Source of the DNA: Rhodosorus marinus
Lineage: Eukaryota > Rhodophyta > Stylonematophyceae > Stylonematales > Stylonemataceae
DNA length: 64,000 bases
Assembly (NCBI GenBank): GCA_029953675.1
Contig: JAMWBK010000005.1
Coordinates: 620,001-684,000, forward strand
Direction of reading: 5' to 3'
In this document: piece by piece, positions 35,458 through 47,300 of the stretch
Numbering within the stretch: the stretch's first letter is position 1
Layout: each line of letters opens with the position of its first letter
Position numbers and translations under genes: made by a program
Notes under the pieces: model-generated
The model's input: the letters and a program-made list of their open reading frames with translations, nothing else
Databases searched by the model: none
Told to the model about the DNA's origin: nothing

Positions 35458-36473
35458 ATGGATGAAGGGACGAAGAGTGTTTTGCAGAAGATCCCGCTCC
35501 TAAGGACTAATGCAGGTATAGCTTCTTTTTTCGTGGTTTGTTGTGTTGTATATGCTTTGGCGGATTTTTTTTAAACTGGTTTTTTGTTTGTGCTGCGATT
35601 TTCAGGTCCTCGCGATGCGGAGGGATGGAACAGACGGCTGAAAGAGGAGCTCTTGGCTGTGATTAAGGTACTTGGTAGCTTGAGATTTCTGTACGACTGT
35701 ATTCGAGTCTATGTCTTCTAAATCAAAGCTTTTGGTATCCGCTTTTCTTGCTGCGCAGTACGTCTCGAATAACAAAGAGCAGGATAGAGACTGGTTTTTC
35801 ATTCAGCCAGACGAGAAGGTTAGTTTCGACAGATCCTACAAAACGTGGATTTCGAGTTTGCTTTGCCCCTGATTGTGGTGAACTTTGGTTCCGCTGTTAC
35901 TAGGGGATCAAATGGTCAGGAAAATGTTGGTACTATCTAGACCAAGTACGATATGAGTTTGAACTTGAGTTCGAGATCCCCGCGACTTACCCAACCACGG
36001 CTCCAGAGCTGAAACTCCCAGAGGTGAGGGGAACTTGCCGTCGCTTAGTGCTTTGGGTAACACAGAAGATACCTGACAAGCGAAAACTTGCTTGTCTTGT
36101 AACAGCTTGACGGCAAGACGGCGAAGATGTATAGGTAAGCAGCGACTTCATAGGTGCACAAGTAGGGAGTTGGTGAGCTGAGTTCGATGCATCTGTGGTT
36201 TTCCTTTGTTGTCAAAGAGGAGGAAAAATCTGTCAGACAGTTCATTTCCAACCGCTGTGGGCTAGGAATGCTCCTCACTTTGGAATCGCCCACGCACTAG
36301 CAATGGGGGTAAGCACACTTTTGGGCGCTGGCGGACGCTACTCTCCAATTTGCGCAGCTTGTAGATAACTAAAGCCTCGCGTGCGTTTGTGAATACGCAA
36401 GCTCGGACCTTGGCTTGCCGCGGAAATTCCGGACATGGTGCAGAGGGGAGTCATCAGCAGTTTTGCGAAATGA
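35458..36473 (+). CDS. UFC1: UFM1-conjugating enzyme UFC1
   Basis: E2-like enzyme of ufmylation: accepts UFM1 from UBA5 and passes it to substrates with UFL1. Seven exons: 35458-35515, 35606-35667, 35759-35818, 35904-36023, 36106-36134, 36218-36308 and 36402-36473, giving 163 residues (usual length about 167). Family motifs: [12 protein letters not shown] at the N-terminus, [40 protein letters not shown], then catalytic Cys115 in [14 protein letters not shown] and the C-terminal helix [13 protein letters not shown]. The last two exons are small and were missed by simple open-frame scans. Confidence 0.95.
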
Positions 36474-37785
36474 AGTAGTGCGGATCGAGAGGACATACAG
36501 GTCTGATCGTTCGTGCTTGGGCGCGAGCCTCACGTGTACTTGTCTTCAGGCAGAACACTAGGATGATGCCCTGTCCCTGAAACCGCAGCCGAGGTGCTTA
36601 GATTGTCGCTTGTGGATTCGGGGGAGCCCCTGTGGCGTTGAGTGTCAGCTTTATTCTGAACTGATGGTTTGAACTCGGGAGGTTAGTTGGGCAGCTCGGA
36701 AAGCACCTGCTCATATCCATGATTAACTGAGATGTAGAATGTGGTTCATTTCTAGAGTGAAAGACGTTTGTACGCTGCTTCCCTTTGCTCCGAGAGCTGT
36801 CGAGCGACAGGACCGAGCTTGCGGAGCCAGACCTGCTCGTAGATCCTAACTCTGGTATCAACATCGTTTCATCAGTAAGTCATTAGAACTAAACCAACCA
36901 ACATACCGAACCTATCAACGCAACGAGAGTAGTGTCCAACCAAGTTCAATGTACATAGGCCAACCTTCGACCTGTCCGAAACCTTGCAAGACTTGCAAAT
37001 GGTTTTAAACTTGAGGGCCTTTTTCTGACTAGCTAGTGAGTCGGAACGAACTGTCTTTCAATCTAGTCCTAGAGCAACAGGAAGGTTCCCTTGATTACTT
37101 AATCGCTGGTTCAGCGTCCCTATTCCCAACTATCGAATACTGTCTCGGAAATGAGTACTGCTCAAGGGTTCTATTGTGACAAACTATGGGCCCGAGAGCA
37201 GGCCAAAGAGCACCCGATCCTCCCACTGCAAAAAAGCTCTATAGTTCCCCCAACAAAAGCTCGTTTAGGACTAAGCACTCCTGTTAAGACTGCTCTTTGG
37301 CTTTGACGAAAGTTTGACCATTAATCGCTTCGTCACGTTACCACAGAAAGCAACAAGCTCTGAATCTCTTGCCAGAAGTCCGTACTTCCCAATCCCCTAA
37401 AGCGGTCCTCTCCCAAACTGTTCTCTAGCGTTGATGACCGTTGTAAAGGATTCTGAACGTCAGACGAGAAAACTACATGCTCAGAACATTCGTTAGACCT
37501 TCCTCTGGATTCTTACCCTGTCGACTAGCTCACGTCTGTGTTACCTTCCCCATCCCTATAGAGACTATCCAGACGATAACGGCTAAATAGATTTGAATTA
37601 AGTACGGGTTGGTTGAGGAGGAGGAAGACCAGATTACTACCTGGGATGTTAGATTTCGATTGATCAAACCGTTTCCAGTGTTCTAATCAAAATTTTGCTT
37701 AGTTTAGAGGCTCGTCCTGTGAGCCTTCCCAGCAGAGTTGAAAGAGGTGAACTGCTGAACCCGTTTTGGACGTGGATCGTTCAAG
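36474..37785. other. intergenic region between UFC1 and ANAPC11
   Basis: 1.3 kb without a recognisable gene on either strand. Composition is mixed; a minus frame at 36598-36864 lacks an ATG and a family match. Confidence 0.5.
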
Positions 37786-38150
37786 ATGAAGATAACAGTT
37801 GAGAGAGCGCGCCTCGTGGCCTATTGGACGTGGGGTTGTAGCGATAGTTCGTGTGGGATTTGTCGTCGGGCTTTTGATGCGTGCTGTCCGGATTGCAAAG
37901 TTCCAGGCGATGATTGCCCCGTGAGTAAGTTTGAATGAGTTAAGGATGACGATGGTTCTTATTGTTTGGATGTGGCTCCCGAGCCATTCTTTACTGAGGC
38001 TTTCTCGTTCGTGCTGTTTTCATAGTTTGGGGAAAGTGCACGCACAGTTTCCACTTACACTGTATTCACACCTGGACAAACGTCCAGGAGCAACAGTCCG
38101 AGCATCGCCATACCTGTCCTCTGTGCAGAAGACCTTGGGAATTTGGATAG
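37786..38150 (+). CDS. ANAPC11: anaphase-promoting complex RING subunit APC11
   Basis: Catalytic RING-H2 subunit of the anaphase-promoting complex, which pairs with the cullin APC2 to ubiquitinate cyclins and securin. Two exons, 37786-37924 and 38026-38150, 87 residues (usual 84). The zinc-ligand pattern is complete: CGICRRAFDACCPDCKVPGD, then WGKCTHSFHLHCI (H-x-x-H-C) and CPLCRRPWEFG at the C-terminus. The donor is A/GTAAGT at 37925, which gives CPVIWGKC. A GTGAGT four bases upstream is a less likely alternative because it breaks the frame. The first exon is too short to stand out as an open frame. Confidence 0.95.
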
Positions 38151-38411
38151 AGCTCTGCAGTCAAGTTGACGATCACAACATAAGCCAGTTTTTGCGACAA
38201 AAGAGAAGGCGTTACTGTACTCTGCAGGTTCCAGCAGTCACTTCGCTGAGCGTGGGGTCTTCTTGTGAGATGCACCCAGACGATCTTCTCTAGATATTTA
38301 CCTTGAGATAACTTTGAGTTCACAAAGTGCGAGTATGACTTGAAGTCAGCGCGTTTTAAGCGAGCGACACCTATTTAGGTCAAACAAGGGTGCCTTCTAA
38401 TAAAATAGTAT

Positions 38412-39023
38412 CTAGAGCCCCCCTAAATCTTCTCTCCTTCTAATGAATTCGGATGGGACAGAATCAGTCAGCCAGACTCCGTTCTCGGTGACGAAGAACT
38501 CCTTTCCGTTGTTGTACATTTCTGCAGCAGAGATCTCCAAGATAACCGGCTGCCCTCGTCGAAATCCTACTTTGGAGGCAGTACTTATCTCCGACGACAA
38601 GTGGACGTGGTGCCTGTTCATTTTTTTTAGTCCGTCTGCTGCTATGCTGGACCAAAACCGTTCGACTGTACCATGGTACAGAACCTGCGGAGGGGTGACC
38701 GGCTTCAAGCCCAGATCGACGTGAACAGAGTGTCCCTGTCGCGCACGGATCAAAGAGCCATCTGGAGAAATAACAAATCTCTGTTTGTCGTTTGTATCAA
38801 CGACTCGGAGCAATCCCTCCCACCCACATGCACGACCGGATTCAGATAGTGCCCTAAGGACTTCATCGACATTCGCCCAGCCGTTCTGATCCAGGATGAG
38901 CCCAGCTTTGTCCGGCCTGTGCCGAAGCCAAAAGGAAAGCTTCTTGGAAACTTCAATGTCGTACGAACTGCCCCAGGACGGAGCTTTGCTCCGTCCTTTC
39001 TCACCTCCTTTTGACCTCTCCAT
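38412..39023 (-). CDS. TPT1: tRNA 2'-phosphotransferase (KptA/Tpt1)
   Basis: Removes the 2'-phosphate left at the splice junction of tRNAs, using NAD. Single exon, 203 residues from the ATG at 39023; an upstream in-frame ATG adds eight residues but the MERSKGG start fits the family better. Conserved elements: LSFWLRHRPDKAGL (first catalytic Arg-His), GWANVDEVL, RFVISPDGSLIRARQGHSV, LYHGT, MNRHHVHLSSE and the closing NGVWLTDSVP. All four conserved R-H-R-R class residues appear present. Confidence 0.94.
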   Translation of the reverse strand: MERSKGGEKGRSKAPSWGSSYDIEVSKKLSFWLRHRPDKAGLILDQNGWANVDEVLRALSESGRACGWEGLLRVVDTNDKQRFVISPDGSLIRARQGHSVHVDLGLKPVTPPQVLYHGTVERFWSSIAADGLKKMNRHHVHLSSEISTASKVGFRRGQPVILEISAAEMYNNGKEFFVTENGVWLTDSVPSEFIRRREDLGGL

Positions 39024-40649
39024 GATCAGCGCAAACCAATAAACCAATACCGCTAGCGAATACCATGACCTCTAGAACAAGTTCCGATAGTCCGTCTGTC
39101 AAAGCTCGACATGTAGATGGAAGCAAATTCTCATTCCAAAGCTAAGCTGTGACAGCTTTCTCAACGGGAACGGACGAAACTACGAAGGATCGAAGTCATC
39201 GTAGTGGAAGTAATCTGCGTCTTCGCCGCGTCGCTTCTGCTGAAGACACTCGAGGAAACAAAAGGCCGCGGATCTCGAGCTAAACTGTTGTCCAACACCG
39301 CCTTTTTGGATGTACGCAGTAGACTTTCATTTTCAACGTCCTCATCTTGATGATGCTGTCGCGAAGACGAAGAACTCAAGAGAGTTCATCATGCACTGAT
39401 CGAATCCCACCCCTTGAAACGACGAAAACCAGAATGGAAAGGGATGTGCTAAGTCTGCTACAGTTTCTCAAGGCGTCATAGCGGTGGAACCAATCTCCGC
39501 CATTACTACCGAGGCTATCCTGATGACAAGCACTCGAGGACAATAAACGAGAATTCCACGCGAAGCCGATGACTTAACCCCAACTCTTTTGAGTCTACAA
39601 AGCATATAAAGTTCGGCTCTCAACCCCCCCGCCTTGACTATGGTGTTCGTACTACTACAAAGAGGACCGGCAACAGTCAGCTTGTCACAGACGCATCAAA
39701 CCCGCCCGACGTTCCGAAAGCATCACGGAGAGTTCGGCGACGATCACATAACAGGAGGAACAAATCTTGGCGAAAGGGAGCAGGTCTTTGTGGTAGTAAA
39801 TATCTCTACCTTTTGTGCTGGTTTGGTTCTGGAGAGGTGATGCCATATTGATCGCGTTGGTGTTTTACTTGGAGAAGTTGACATCCTGAAAGGCATTGCT
39901 GTCTGGTCGTCTTCTCCTGTAGAAGAACGAGCGAGTGGCGATGGATGAGCGGCGAGGTCCGCAAGTAGCTGTAGGATCTTGTCCGCCATTGATATGAACG
40001 TTGCTTTATCGACGGACTGAAGCTGCCGCGGTGGTCTTGGAATAGAAGACGATGTCCTCTCTTTTGATTGGAAACTTCGGAAATTAATCGACGCTGCAGC
40101 GGCTCATCGCTCGTGTTGACTATCTTTAGCAGCCGATTGCGGCCGCGGTGGAAGAGAACGGAGCATGAAGTCACGTAAGGCTGTTTCACAACTCCAGTCT
40201 GTGGCTGTTGATCTGCAACACTCTTTCTCTGGTGGTTGGCTTTTTGTTTTTGTTGTCTTTTTTCTGCCCTGTTTTTTTGTGTGCTGTTGAATTTTTGATT
40301 ATCATTCCCATGTGGAGACGCTCTGATTATCTGCGGGATCTGGCTTGAAGCCTATCACCGATGAGCCATTTGGATCCCTTCACGTCGAGCGGAAAAGAAG
40401 AAGGGACGTCTCTGTCTTCTCCAGAGCGAACATAGAATTAGCGAATGGGTGTGAAGTATGGAACTCGTTCGTTTTGAACGTGCTCCGAGAAAGGAGAGCT
40501 ACTTTGCAAAAGTTCTCTTCTGGGTCCTTCGTTTCCATCATTCATTTCGTCAGTCAACGCACTGACAACTACCGATTCTCTATCTGGCCTGTTTTGGTGA
40601 CTCAGTTATAGCCTAACTGAGTCATATTCCCCATATCGCTGCCCTTCAG
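39024..40649. other. region between TPT1 and HisRS with possible small minus-strand gene
   Basis: On the minus strand one frame from about 40167 down to about 39850 is protein-like (MADKILQLLADLAAHPSPLARSS at its core) but is broken by one in-frame TGA near 40108 and lacks clear splice sites. It could be a small intron-containing gene or a decayed one. Another frame at 39161-39379 is Ser-rich low complexity. The first HisRS exon must also lie somewhere here. Confidence 0.35.
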
Positions 40650-42018
40650 GAACTGTTCCGCTGCTTCGAGGCATGCGTGATTACCCTCCTTCATGTTTTG
40701 CGATCCGACAGTCCATAGAGAAGGAAGCGAGAAGGGTGAGCAGATTGTATGGCTACGAAGAAGTGGAGACTCCAGTCGTTGAGGAAACGAGCCTCTTTCG
40801 ACGAACGCTAGGCTCTGGCTCTGATGTCGTACAAAAGGAGATGTTCGAGTTCAAGGACAAGAGTTCAATGGACGTCACACTGCGTCCAGAGGGTACTGCT
40901 GGAATTGGGAGAATGATCACCCGGAAAGATTTTGCTCTGTACCGATCACTTCCCCATCGGTTCTTCTACTGTGGACCGATGTTCAGATATGAGAGGCCTC
41001 AGAAAGGTCGCCAGAGACAGTTTTCTCAGGTACGCCGCGCCCGATAGGCCACAGCAGGAGGATGGAAAATGTGTTCAAGCCACAGTCGTCTGCACAACGT
41101 CAGGTTGGTGTGGAATGTATCGGTGAGGAGTCTTCGCTTGCGGATGCTGAAGTTGTAATAATGGCCCACCAGTTTCTGGACAATTTAGAACTCGCATCGA
41201 CGCCAAAGCTGCAAATCAACACCCTTGGTGATTATCAGGATCGTCTCGCGTACAAAACGGAATTGACAAACTTTCTTCAAGAGAGAAAGGAAGACCTTTC
41301 CGGGGACTCGCTCAACCGACTCGAGAGGGGAGCTGTACTCCGGATCCTTGACAGCAAGGACAGCAATGACCAGGAGCTCCTGAAGGGTGCGCCTCGTTTG
41401 GAGGACTTTCTCTCCGAACGAAGCTCAGCGAGGTTTGAGAAGGTCTTACATACATTGGAAGAAGAGGAGATTCCCTTCCAAAGGAGTTCCTACTTGGTCC
41501 GTGGCTTGGACTATTATTGCCATACTGTATTTGAATATGTTTCCTCAGAAATTGGGGCCCAAGGTGCAGTGCTTGCCGGTGGTCGGTATGATGGTCTCGT
41601 TGAGTCCTTGGGCGGTCCACCGACCTCGGCTGTAGGATGGGCCGCTGGAACAGATAGGCTGGCGCTTCTCCGGACGGAGATTAACGATTTCCAATTTCGG
41701 CCCATATGCGCAATAATTCCCGCCGGAAACCAGAACGAGGAAACTGAGGATCTTATCAAGGGGCATTGCATGCAGGTTGCCGGCGCACTTCGGCGAGGAG
41801 GTATTGAGACTCATCTCCAATACAAGACCAGGCACACGTCCAAGCTCCTCGCCACAGCGCTTCAAAGTGGAGCATCGGCCGCGGTATTCATTGGAGAAAA
41901 TGAAGTCTCTAGAGGCAAATTTATATTCAAGGATCTTAAGTCCCGCGCCGAACGTGAAATCAACAGCCTCGATGAACTGGCAGACGCGGTTGCCAACACA
42001 GTTAATGCTTTCTCTTGA
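40650..42018 (+). CDS. histidyl-tRNA synthetase (5' end unresolved)
   Basis: Class II synthetase for tRNA-His. Two clear exons: 40650-41029 and 41104-42018 (about 431 residues). Motifs: [10 protein letters not shown] (family KGTRD start), motif 2 [14 protein letters not shown], histidine A loop [22 protein letters not shown]-like [15 protein letters not shown], motif 3 [12 protein letters not shown], and an anticodon-binding domain at the end. The acceptor at 40649/40650 leaves phase 1, so a short upstream exon is required. One candidate is ATGAAGTCAC at 40164-40173, followed by GTAAGG, which would add only MKSR; if so there is no organelle leader. The bacterial/organelle style of sequence is uncertain. 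Confidence 0.9.
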
Positions 42019-42185
42019 CGATATCGTTCTTTCGAGTCGATTCGATCTTACACATCGAGAGAAACGGGTTGCCTCCCCGTGCAGCAAGTAGTCTGCCACG
42101 CGCTACTGGTACTAATAGCAAAACTCCTGTCAATGCGTACAAGGAGCCTATTTTGCGAACGGCAAAAAGATGCCAACTAACACTC

Positions 42186-42212
42186 CGCAAGCTCTCGTTT
42201 TGAGAGCTTGCG
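42186..42212. terminator. 11-bp hairpin between convergent genes
   Basis: Arms 42186-42196 and 42202-42212 (CGCAAGCTCTC / GAGAGCTTGCG) pair perfectly around a 5-base loop. It lies between the 3' ends of HisRS and the SUGP1-like gene, so it may take part in 3'-end formation. Type is tentative. Confidence 0.45.
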
Positions 42213-42399
42213 TACGAGCTGACCACCAATTTGTCAATCATAAAAACCTCCGCTTAGATCATGCACTTTCGGAGAGGTTCAAGATCAAAGATAACGATAC
42301 CTCCTCGATCATCTCTTCCCTCCAGAATCGTAGCCATCGTAGCCCTGTGTGTTCCAGTCACAAAGTTCAGCTTCGAGATGTACAGGTCTGCAGAAAAGG

Positions 42400-43733
42400 T
42401 CAAATGGCCTGGCATCGCCATACCTTGCGTGGATTGTTCATCGGGTTTGGTCTATATCGATATGCTAACATCATACGCTTTCGATACTGTTCATAAATAT
42501 CGTCCTCCGGCTGGACACGGTTCCACGCCATAATCCGTCAGCCTCAGCAGGAGTACAAAGCACGGCGGTTTCTATGTGTTGGCATGCACTCCTACCTTCA
42601 CCTCCGTGGTGTCTCCAGTATCCGCACCGATGCCAGATTTATCCGTCTTCACAAACGTTTTCGCTGCGTTGGCATATCCTACTCCGTCCTTTCCTAATCC
42701 GCTCCCTTCTTTCCACCCCATCTTTGACAAAAGTTTATGTCCAACGTTCGACTCTACGAATGTAGAAACAAAAGCGCCGTCAAGGCGAACCAGGGAGTCA
42801 GCTCAATGGACAACCACTTTGAGTCCAACCAGTCTCCGCTCTCGCCTACTTTCGATACCCTCCTCCTTTGCTTTCGGAAGCGGTTCGCCTTTGGATTTAG
42901 CTAAAAACTCGTTCAGAACTTCTTTCGGAATATGCCGAGCGTATCCTCCCTGCGTGGCATCAGCTTTGGCTGCTTCAGGCGCTGCTACGGACGCGTTATC
43001 CTCATCAAAGTAGCTACGCTCGGGCTCTTTGTAGACTAGGTTATCTGCTGGCTTATCCGCATCTCCGTCCTCAGTGAACCGTCTCTTGCGATGGGCCTGA
43101 GGCTCACAGTGCAAATGTTAAGCCCGGATGTAGAGGAATTGTTCATTGTAGAAATCTCAGTTTCTAGTTGACAACCTACTGTCGCAGACGGGACATCTAC
43201 AGGCACATCCCGTGCAGGATTTAAGGGCGTGGCAGCCTCCGCTTTCGTAACCGTACTACTAGAAACCTTGTTCGGTTCTTCAAGCTCTTCATCGCTCTCA
43301 TCCAGGGGTCCGACTAGCTGTCTGTACAGTAGATAAGGTTTGTCGTCCTTCTTAAACAGAAAAGCCACTCGCGGATTCTCGCTGTTTCTAGGGTCGCTGA
43401 GCATCCTCTTCTCCATGTCCAAGCCAAACTACAATCGTTTCACAACCAAGGTAACGAAAAGCAGTAAGTGGACCAGCGTGGGAAAATGATGAGAAGATGA
43501 AACACAACCAAGTCAATCGAAAAGCATAAAATTCTTCCAAAATTTTCATCGGAAAAGGAATCCAGACGAAACCAGAAAAGAAAACAACCACAGAGGAAAA
43601 AAAAACCAAAAGCTAAACAGAGCTGGGAAGCAAACATCGTTACCTTCTTCACCAACTTGGCGAACCGTTCAACCGGAGCGCGCTCCGCGTCCGTAATATC
43701 AGCAAACTCAGAATTAGGCTCCTCTGAAGCCAT
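42400..43733 (-). CDS. SUGP1-like SURP and G-patch splicing factor
   Basis: Five exons on the minus strand: 43644-43733, 43180-43428, 42850-43096, 42596-42753 and 42400-42510, giving 284 residues. One SURP module ([19 protein letters not shown] ... NPRVAFLF), a low-complexity acidic middle, [16 protein letters not shown], then a G-patch ([20 protein letters not shown]) and the SUGP1-typical tail [24 protein letters not shown]. In animals SUGP1 links branch-point recognition to the helicase DHX15 through the G-patch. This homologue is less than half the animal length and has one SURP module. The extreme C-terminus is uncertain: I end at the first stop after NNPRK, but a GTATGG donor there could splice to another short exon. 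Confidence 0.85.
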
Positions 43734-44329
43734 GTTTAATCCCTCTTTCTTCCTTCTAAATGTTCAAAAACAATTCAATACCGTCCACCCGTCTATCCCA
43801 CCTCCTTACCACCATCCTCTTCCCCGTTAAGCTATCTCACCGTCAACAGTTCATTATCTGCCCATTGTAGATTTATCTGGTCTACTACACTGTATTTTAT
43901 AAGTAATTCAAGATTTCTGGGGTATATATAACATGATATAGAGTACTAATTGGCATTAAAATGTAATCTCGTTGGTCCCAAGGCCAAGTACGATTTAGAA
44001 AGAAGCGGCATTGGCGGTATTCTCGAGGGTGCTGGCCTTTCCAGCACTGGACTTCCGCTTTGCCTAGTCAAAGGTAGGAGAACAAGCCGTTGGATCCAAT
44101 TGTTCCAGAGCAGTAGTCTCCTGACAAAACCCATGTTTACGATGCCTTGAGTGCTTGTCCCTACCGAGCAGTAGCGAAGTGAGCACTGCGAGTGGCAGTG
44201 TACTGATAAGATGACTTCAGGCTGAGGTTGAAAATGGTAAGAGCTCAATCCAAAAGATATTTTAAGTTAGAGCGAACGTTTGTAACTATTAAAACAGCTA
44301 GAAAGGGAGTATCCTAAGGGGTCGTGAAG
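43734..44329. other. intergenic region between SUGP1-like and PPR genes
   Basis: No gene. AT-rich around 43850-43950. A short hairpin lies at 44029-44047 (GTGCTGG / CCAGCAC). Confidence 0.5.
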
Positions 44330-47300
44330 TCAGTTCAGATCCGCGATCTGATCTCGTCGGATTCGGCCTTCCAGCATTGCCGATCTCCTATACTCTCCGT
44401 GCTTTCTGTACGCATCCCGCACTGCGATTAGAGCTTCGTGGTCGGATTTAACACCGACCGTCCCTTGCTTTTTCAGCAGAGCTCCAGCAGCTTGCACATT
44501 TCCGTCCTCAGCGAGGGAACGGATTAGCAATGAATACGACCGTTTGGTGTCACCGGTCTGGTGGTTCAGAAGCTCTTGCAGCCTGGCAACGTCTGCATAA
44601 TCAGTGCTCTGCTTCAGCAATGGCAACAGCGTTGACTCCTCCACATCGGCGTTTCTGTTTTCTGCCAGGATCTTCAGAGATCGTTGCGCGGCGTGTTCAT
44701 CGCCATGCTGCAGGCTATATTCAATAAGCTTTCTGCAACCTTCATTCAGCGACTCCGATCCGATGACCTCGTTCCTATTGACAACCTCAAATAGTCGTAT
44801 AGCTGAACTTGGCATTCCACGGTTGAGGAAATTGCCGAGCACTTCAATGAATGTTCTTGAGTTCAAGAACGTAGAATCCTCTTGCATAATGGCCATTGCC
44901 CCCTCCACTGTGTTCCCGTCACCAGCGGAAGATCTGATCGTGACTAGCCTCCTGTACGCTTCTGCGTTGAAGCGCAATCCTCTACTGTGACCTTGTTCAA
45001 TGGCTGCGCAAACTTCATCATCTGTCCCGACTTTGATTATGCTCTCCATTAGCATTCGAAGCGAATCTCGCCCAAGGCGCCGGCGCTGGCTGCCTTGAGT
45101 ATCCTGAAAAACCTTGACTACCTCCGCGTACTCCTCGCGATCCCAGTGCTTGCGCATGAGCTGCACCTCGCTCATCTTCTTATTCTCCTCCGTCACAGCA
45201 CTAGAACCACGAGTTTGGGAATAGTCAGCATTTACAGAGCCGCTTGCCTGTTTCACTATGACACCCGACGAGGCAGATCCACGCAATTGCCTCACACGAA
45301 TTCCTTTCGACGATACTGCCCTCAATGCATCACGGAGGCTTCCTCTGGACTCCGCAACCACACGTACCAAGCTCTGGTGCGTACGTGTGTCAAAGCTGCC
45401 GGGCTGTTGAACAAATGTCTGCAGGATGCGAATCGCTGTCTCGTTTCTCTCAGCTCGAACTGACGAATAGAACGCATGCTCAAGCGTCTGTCCATCGGCA
45501 GGTATTCCCCTGGCGTCAACCTCATCGGCAGCTGCTGCGTAGTCTTCAATCCTCGTCATTGCCTGCAGTATCAATGCACTAACAGCCTTTGATTCAGGCA
45601 ATTCCCTCGAGAGAGACCGTAGCGTTGATCGATCCCGCGCGTTAATACATGCGTGTATCACGTGCCGATATGTGGCAGAATTGGGCTTCAATCCAACCGC
45701 CTCGAGCTCGGCCAGAGCCGAGCGTGCCTCTTCAACCATCGCATGTCTTGCAAATGTGTCCAGCAGAGCATTGTAAGTGGCTAAATGAGCGCCTAGCCTG
45801 AGACTCTTTAAATCAGCAAAAGCAGCTTTGGCTTCGTTTGCGTTTGTTTCCACGTTGCCAGCAAGAATGAAAGCATCGACTGTCGATGGATTCGGCACGA
45901 ATCCGTCGCTTAGCATTAGCTCTATAATTTTCTTGGAACGTGATCTCTGCCCTTGCCGGTTGTACATTTGAACGAGCGCTTCGTATCCGCCAACTTCAGG
46001 AACAATTGCTTCACTCCTCATTTTGTTCAGCTGCAAAAGCGCTTCGCGTTCCATCCCTGCCCCAGAGAAAGCTCTGAGCAACGAGCTGTTACCGGTCCTG
46101 CCGCTTACAGCGCTGGGAATACTCTTCACGAGACTGTGAAAAGTATTGCGTGCAGAGAGAGGGTCCCCATTGCGACTGAATAAGTCGATTAGTAGCGCAA
46201 ACGTTCGCTCCTCCCAGTGAACCCCTGTCCGCTCAAGGATCAAGGCACATTTTCGAAACCCGGTCAGGTCGCCCGCGCTTGACAAAGCCTCGAGTACAAG
46301 ATGGCAAAGGTCACTTTCCACAGACGACATGCTCTCTAAGGTTGATACTGCATCCAGAAGGTTCCCTCCTTCAACATGATGACGGACTAGAGATTCGTTG
46401 GCTTTGTCCACCAATGACAGCTTTTTGCTCCGCACGAAGTCCAAAACCTCCGAAACACCAGTGCGATTCTTTCTTGATGTCAAGAGGGAGATGAGTTGTC
46501 CCGCGCAGAGCTCCAGTACATCCTTTGCCTCCTCTGAAAACTTGAGTGATTCCGAGAATTCGCGTCCTTGTAACTGAGGATCCTTTAGAAACTTGACCGC
46601 TTCCTGGCCCAGCCCATTCTCGGTGAGAGATCTCAGGACCAACCCATACTCAAGCGCTGACGGAGGTCGCAGTTTCTTGACTTGTGCAAGCATGGTAACC
46701 GCCTCGGCGGCCTTCAGTTCACGCGCATAGGTCTCCAACGCAATCTGGAGGAAACCAACTCGGCGGAATCCCCTTCTTCTCCCGGTAGTTACATGTCTGA
46801 GAGCGCTTGCTGTGTTGTTCGTCCTCATATAAGCAATCGCTAGGGCTGTCAGAGTATCCTCCGTCGGAAAGTGAATACTCTGCTGTGTTAGAAGCTTCAA
46901 AGCTCTCTCTGTCCTCTCAATATCCCCGCTTAGAGCCAAGTGCCTTGCCAGTTCATCCACGCTCTTCTCTGCTAAAGGAATCTTCTGCAATTGAGCTTCG
47001 AACACAACTTTCCACGCCTCTTCGAATTCTCGCTTTTCGGCGAAGCCTTCAACTAGAATACCAGCAAGGTCGCCGTCAAAGCTCCCTGGTAAAGCCTTCA
47101 AAAAGCTAGTCAAAAGCTGTGGAACCTCTGAGCCTCTTCCAGCATCAAACTTGGCCTTGGAAATAACCTTCATTGTCTCGAGATCCGTTTTAACTCCACT
47201 GAAGACCATCTTAGTATACAACCTCTCAACTTCTTCAAGTTCTCCTCTCTTCAATCGCGCAGACATAATTATATTGTAAGTCTGTGAACTGGGCTCCATC

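Noticed and set aside
40345-40611. Candidate first exon of HisRS
   Set aside because: No ATG in this frame, and its donors have the wrong phase to join the acceptor at 40649.
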